A stretch of DNA of 33,633 bases from Actinomycetota bacterium (GTDB lineage Bacteria; Actinomycetota; Actinomycetes; Actinomycetales; Dermatophilaceae): positions 1 through 33,633 of the forward strand of contig JAIUNK010000039.1 of the NCBI GenBank assembly GCA_020161845.1, given 5' to 3'. The translations under genes were made by a program, and so were the position numbers. Shown one piece after another: positions 30,598 to 33,633 of the stretch (the stretch's first letter is position 1; every line of letters starts with the position of its first letter). The notes below the pieces were generated by a model. It saw only the letters and a program-made list of their open reading frames with translations, was not told the DNA's origin and ran no database searches.

Positions 30598-31077
30598 ATG
30601 GAGGACGAACATAAGAGACTCCGCTCGCTACTGTGCGCGGTGGCCGCATGCGCGCTGCTCCTCCTGTCATTGCTGGCGAAAGACTCGCATTATGACCTTG
30701 CTAATTCCGAGAAGGCCGCGAGGGAATCTGGGTCACGTAGGCTTGACTTGGGTTCTAGTTGCGACGGCGCTATTGAGGTAGCGTTCGGCATCCGCCGCGA
30801 GGACTCAGCGCAATTAAGGGTAGCTGTCGACCCCTTGAAAATAGCCCGAAAGGATCGAGTCAACCTTACGTTAACAATTTGGGATAAGGCCACACTTAGC
30901 GTTCTGGGATCCTGGGCGGTGGACGCTACTTCGCCAACAACAGGCGTGATTGTGGTATATCATGGCGAGCCCTACCATTTGGGATATGAGCTGCTTGAGG
31001 TCGGCGCGAACGAGAGGATCTGTTCGAGCGATTCCACCGGGGCCAATGTTAGGGGCGTGGATACCGTTGCGGACTAG
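30598..31077 (+). CDS. Hypothetical membrane-anchored protein
   Basis: A 159-aa protein from ATG 30598, divergent from the small secreted proteins. Residues 8-27 (LRSLLCAVAACALLLLSLLA) form a signal anchor; the rest is extracytoplasmic with two Cys (SSCDGA and ERICSS) and strand-rich sequence (RVNLTLTIWDKATLSVLGSW). AT-rich codon use resembles the protease cluster. No family recognised. The 157 bases after its stop show nothing. Confidence 0.5.
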   Translation: MEDEHKRLRSLLCAVAACALLLLSLLAKDSHYDLANSEKAARESGSRRLDLGSSCDGAIEVAFGIRREDSAQLRVAVDPLKIARKDRVNLTLTIWDKATLSVLGSWAVDATSPTTGVIVVYHGEPYHLGYELLEVGANERICSSDSTGANVRGVDTVAD

Positions 31078-31234
31078 TATGGATAGTGCGGAGGGCGAAC
31101 CCGAACTCCCGGAGCGCCTAGGTGGCGCATCTCTCTGTTCAGGATTGAGGCACTAACTGGTGATGTCGCCAGTGTCGTCAATGGACGGTTTCTACGCAAT
31201 ACCCCCGCCAATGGGATATCCGGCTCTTCCCAGG

Positions 31235-31805
31235 TCAGGGCCTGATGCTCCTATTGCGTGTCAGGCGCTGATCAGCGGCGTTGAGCCAGGAGCGGTAGCG
31301 GTGGGCGAGGTCCTCGTTGGGCCGTCGTCCGAGTTCGAGTTGGCCGACTGTGGCTGGCCATAAGCCCAGGTGTTCAGCTGCTTGGGTGAGGGTGAGGTTC
31401 TTGGCTTGCCGTGCGGGGCGTAGGTCGGAGTAGTCGGGAGCGGCGATGTGGCCTGCCAGGGCGTGGAAGACCTCGCGGGCGACGGCGCGTTTGAGGGCGC
31501 GGAACACGGCCTTGTTGGTCCAGCCTTTGGCGAGGTGGGTGTCGCGGTAGGCGCGGGTCCGCGGGTCGTAGGACATGCGGACCTTGACGATGTGGTGCAA
31601 GGCGGCGTTGGCCTGCCGGTCCCCGCCGCGGCAGAGGCGGTGTCGGCTGGTCTTTCCGGAGGAGACCGGGATCGAGACGGTGCCACACAGGGCGGCGAAC
31701 GACGCGGAGGTGCGAAGTCGGTCTGGGTTGTCGCCGGCGGTGATCAGCAGCTGGGCGCCGACGGCCGGTCCGACGCCCTTGATGGCCATCAGGGCCGGGT
31801 TGGTC
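31235..31805 (-). pseudogene. IS110-family transposase, C-terminal half
   Basis: The minus-strand frame encodes ALMAIKGVGPAVGAQLLITA, FAALCGTVSIPVSSGKTSRH and ANAALHHIVKVRMSYDPRT, the Transposase_20 part of IS110 enzymes with the conserved Ser of the active site. It is followed by a helix-turn-helix-like tail (NLTLTQAAEHLGLWPATVGQ) that is common in actinobacterial IS110 members. The N-terminal DEDD half is missing; upstream sequence belongs to a different IS, so this is a remnant. Confidence 0.8.
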
Positions 31806-31807
31806 CG

Positions 31808-32152
31808 ATGACCGCCTCGAAGTGCCGGCCCGGTCCCGGGGGACCTCAATGACGACCTCCCCGGCGGCCTCGGTCAACACCGTCTTGGCCCGGGTCCCGT
31901 TGCGGATATTGGCGACGCCCCCGTCGGGGACCTGGTGCTTGCCGTGACCGAGGTGATCGGTCATCTCCTCTTCCAGCACCGTGGCGGTGATCGACTTTAG
32001 CAGCCCCTCCGGGCCGGTGATGTCCTCACCCCGTTCCCGGGCGGCCTTGACCAGCTACCCGATCGCGACGTTCTCCGCCGGTATCGCGGCCGAGGACGAC
32101 CGCTTCTTCGCATCCTTAGGCATGGAGCTCACGCTCGTGATTGTCTCGGTCA
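31808..32152 (-). pseudogene. IS256-family transposase N-terminal remnant
   Basis: From ATG 32152 the frame reads MTETITSVSSMPKDAKKRSS, meets an in-frame TAG at 32056-32058, and continues LVKAARERGEDITGPEGLLK, VLEEEMTDHLGHGKH, GTRAKTVLTEAAGEV and PRDRAGT, the conserved start of IS256 (mutator-type) transposases. A one-base loss near 31822 shifts the frame, and at about 31808 the sequence passes into the IS110 remnant. The DDE region is absent. Confidence 0.78.
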
Positions 32153-32375
32153 TGACCTGACCATCCTTCGCACCAGCAGTCCTGGCGTGTCAGGCCACAA
32201 ACACCGTTGTCCGGACAGTCCCGTTCGTGGCACACCAGGTCTTGACAATTCCTCTGGCCCGGCTGTGAGGATGGAGAAGAAGCCCGGGTAGTGGTGGGAT
32301 ATGGTCGTCGATCCCGTTAGAAAGGGCGCGGAATTCTTCGTAGAGGTGCTGAGCTGTTTCTCAGAAGATGACGCC

Positions 32376-32729
32376 TCATAGGCCAGTGACTTGGCACCCG
32401 GGCATCCAAGATCGCAATAGATCGGCGGCGGTAGCCATAGTTCGCAAAGCATAGAGGTGAAGATCCTGGCAGGCAGCCTGGCCTAGCTCCGTTGTCGTGA
32501 AGTAGTGGCGAGCGCGGCCGGCAGAAATTCGAATCTGTGTCGGCGCTATGTAACCAGTTCGTTCTAGTCTTTGGAACAGAGCACCTAGATCATGGTTGGA
32601 AGTTTTAAGGCCACAGTCCCGCAGCGTCTTGTCCACCTGGTATGGATAGGATTCGTGCAGTTGGAGGAGTGTGAGAACAAGAACTGGCGCGAGAGCGCGC
32701 TCTAGGGTCTTCAAGTCGTCAAAGCACAT
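32376..32729 (-). CDS. PadR-like winged-helix regulator
   Basis: A 117-aa protein from ATG 32729. LERALAPVLVLTLLQLHESY, YQVDKTLRDCGL, then LGALFQRLERTGYIAPTQIR and ARHYFTTTELGQAA follow the PadR N-terminal winged helix, including the wing before YFTTTELG. The C-terminal dimerisation helix (LYALRTMATAADLLRSW) is short, as in subfamily-2 PadR proteins. PadR regulators usually repress adjacent stress or efflux genes, but here only IS remnants and non-coding DNA flank it, so its target is unclear. The segment 32153-32375 shows no gene. Confidence 0.65.
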   Translation of the reverse strand: MCFDDLKTLERALAPVLVLTLLQLHESYPYQVDKTLRDCGLKTSNHDLGALFQRLERTGYIAPTQIRISAGRARHYFTTTELGQAACQDLHLYALRTMATAADLLRSWMPGCQVTGL

Positions 32730-33417
32730 TTCAAACACCCCGAGTGGTTGAGTCCAACAGATGGATGGGCGAGGTGGCCATTTGTCCGGGCCTCTGCAAC
32801 CGTGTACGGTGACGTGCTCTTGGGCGCTGTCACCGCCGAGTCCGGCCAGGCAGACCGACCTACGCCCAGGATCGATCAGCCGAGTGCACCCCAGATGATT
32901 CAGTGAACTGATCGTAGCCTGCATGGACGCCCGCGAGGTCTGAGGAGCGCGCGAGACGGTATGAGGGGACTGCCGGGCCACTTCATTCACGGGTGTCGCC
33001 TCTCGTTGCCGTGCGCACGCCAAAGCCTGGCGCGGGTAGTGGCTGAGGAGATCGCCGAACTCGTTTCAGGTGCTGCCTTGTGTTGCCTGATCCCCGGCGT
33101 GCGCAGGGCCGGCGGTACCCGTTTCGCGGCCGTGTTGGCGGCGTTGACCGCGGCCACCTGCGCGGGGTGACCTGCTACGTTGCGGCGGCGAAATGGATCG
33201 CTGGCCTGCCCCGATCGGTGTTGTCCTGGATCGGGATGTAGTCAGGCAAGGCGATCTCGGCGCTGCGGCGGATGGGTGCTGACCGCCGACGCCGACCTGC
33301 TCGACGCGGTGTGCTGCGCCTGGCTCGCCGCGCGTAGCGGCCGCCGAAGGACCAAGCTCAGGGTTTCCCATGCTCGTGGCAACGAGGTGGTCCCATCACG
33401 CTGGCAAGCGACACTCC
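32730..33417. other. 688-bp stretch without a supportable gene
   Basis: All frames are short and none has a convincing start or family. A plus-strand piece near 33270-33330 (LTADADLLDAVCCAWLAAR) weakly resembles the end of a DUF429-type protein, with stop codons upstream, and could be a gene remnant. GC content rises from left to right, so the stretch is probably a junction of unrelated DNA. Confidence 0.45.
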
Positions 33418-33486
33418 TCAGTCGAGTACTTCACCGGTGTGGGTGTCGATGCGTTGGCCGTCGATGACGTGCAGGCGCGGGACTGA
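33418..33486 (-). pseudogene. Possible transposase C-terminal scrap (IS481-like)
   Basis: A 22-residue minus-strand frame, SVPRLHVIDGQRIDTHTGEV, ending at 33418, recalls the C-terminal beta-strand region of IS481-type transposases. It is too short for a firm assignment. Confidence 0.25.
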
Positions 33487-33546
33487 GCATGGTGGCGACG
33501 TACGCGTGGGCTGCCCGGTGATTCTCGGACTCGCTTATTGGATTTG

Positions 33547-33633
33547 TCAGGCGGCCATGCTGGGCTCTTGGTAGCCGTGTAGGACTTCCCAGGGTGTTCG
33601 GTACCCGAGCCGTGAGTGGTGTCTGCGTCGATT
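33547..33633 (-). CDS. IS3-family OrfB, C-terminal end only
   Basis: The frame enters from the right edge and reads NRRRHHSRLGYRTPWEVLHG then YQEPSMAA before TGA at 33547-33549. RRxHSxLGYxTPxE is the invariant end of IS3-family transposases (rve_3). It differs from the IS3 copy at 26875, so a second, different IS3-type element begins here and continues outside the window. Confidence 0.78.
   Translation of the reverse strand, partial: NRRRHHSRLGYRTPWEVLHGYQEPSMAA

Noticed and set aside
31240-31260. Further TGTCAGG palindrome near the IS110 remnant
   Set aside because: GGTCAGGGCCTGAT has shorter arms and different spacing and is inside the transposase remnant, so it is probably chance.
33180-33467. 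DUF429-type gene on the plus strand
   Set aside because: Only about 20 residues resemble the family end, and there is no credible start or upstream domain.

Overview
The window is high-GC DNA (visually about 70% G+C over the first 26 kb) with GTG starts, short AAAGGAG-type ribosome binding sites, a 13E12-type (DUF222/HNH) gene, a VapBC pair and TDT/SLAC1, DUF2202 and CsoR-family genes. This points to an Actinomycetota chromosome, genus not determined. It opens in the tail of an IS5-like transposase and closes in the tail of an IS3-like one.

Region 1 (1-10.0 kb) is ordinary chromosomal content: a class II glutamine amidotransferase, a CPBP-like membrane protein, VapBC, a flavin dehydrogenase, a 13E12/HNH gene, a TenA-like protein, an aldo/keto reductase divergent from a DinB-like protein with overlapping start codons, and a GNAT-DinB fusion carrying an in-frame 18-bp tandem repeat.

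Region 2 (10.0-24.3 kb) is the centre of interest and looks like a sulfide/persulfide handling island. It holds a TDT/SLAC1 channel, a thioredoxin, a CsoR-family regulator whose residues fit a persulfide sensor (CstR-like: two cysteines 29 residues apart, no copper-ligand histidine), an AhpD-like CxxC protein, a polytopic membrane protein of unknown function, an SQR-like flavoprotein with a 59-aa partner, a Prx6-type peroxiredoxin, a NapH-like membrane Fe-S protein with a periplasmic repeat-domain partner, a secreted DUF2202 protein, a persulfide dioxygenase-double rhodanese fusion, a membrane rhodanese and a TauE/SafE exporter. Six 16-bp boxes of the form ATACCCCC-GGGGCAT lie upstream of four transcription units and should be the operators of the CstR-like protein. 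A second palindrome, TGTCAGG-N4-CCTGACA, sits in three divergent promoter regions and, doubled into a perfect 21-bp hairpin, between two convergent genes. It suggests a second, unidentified regulator. Inferred flow: sulfide is oxidised by the SQR-like enzyme to persulfide, the dioxygenase and rhodaneses convert this to sulfite and thiosulfate, and TauE and possibly the TDT channel export it, while thioredoxin, AhpD-like protein and peroxiredoxin deal with thiol stress.

Region 3 (24.3-33.6 kb) is a plastic accessory zone. It begins with a rearranged second copy of the 2.7-4.7 kb segment: the flavin dehydrogenase is an internally deleted, frameshifted pseudogene, and the first 35 codons of the 13E12 gene are fused to a TOPRIM/relaxase tail. 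It continues with an IS630 relic, an IS3 element with defined ends and a 3-bp target duplication, an AT-richer cargo (secreted trypsin-like protease, two related small secreted Cys proteins, two hypotheticals), IS110 and IS256 relics, a PadR-type regulator and further transposase fragments. No tRNA, rRNA or CRISPR array was seen.
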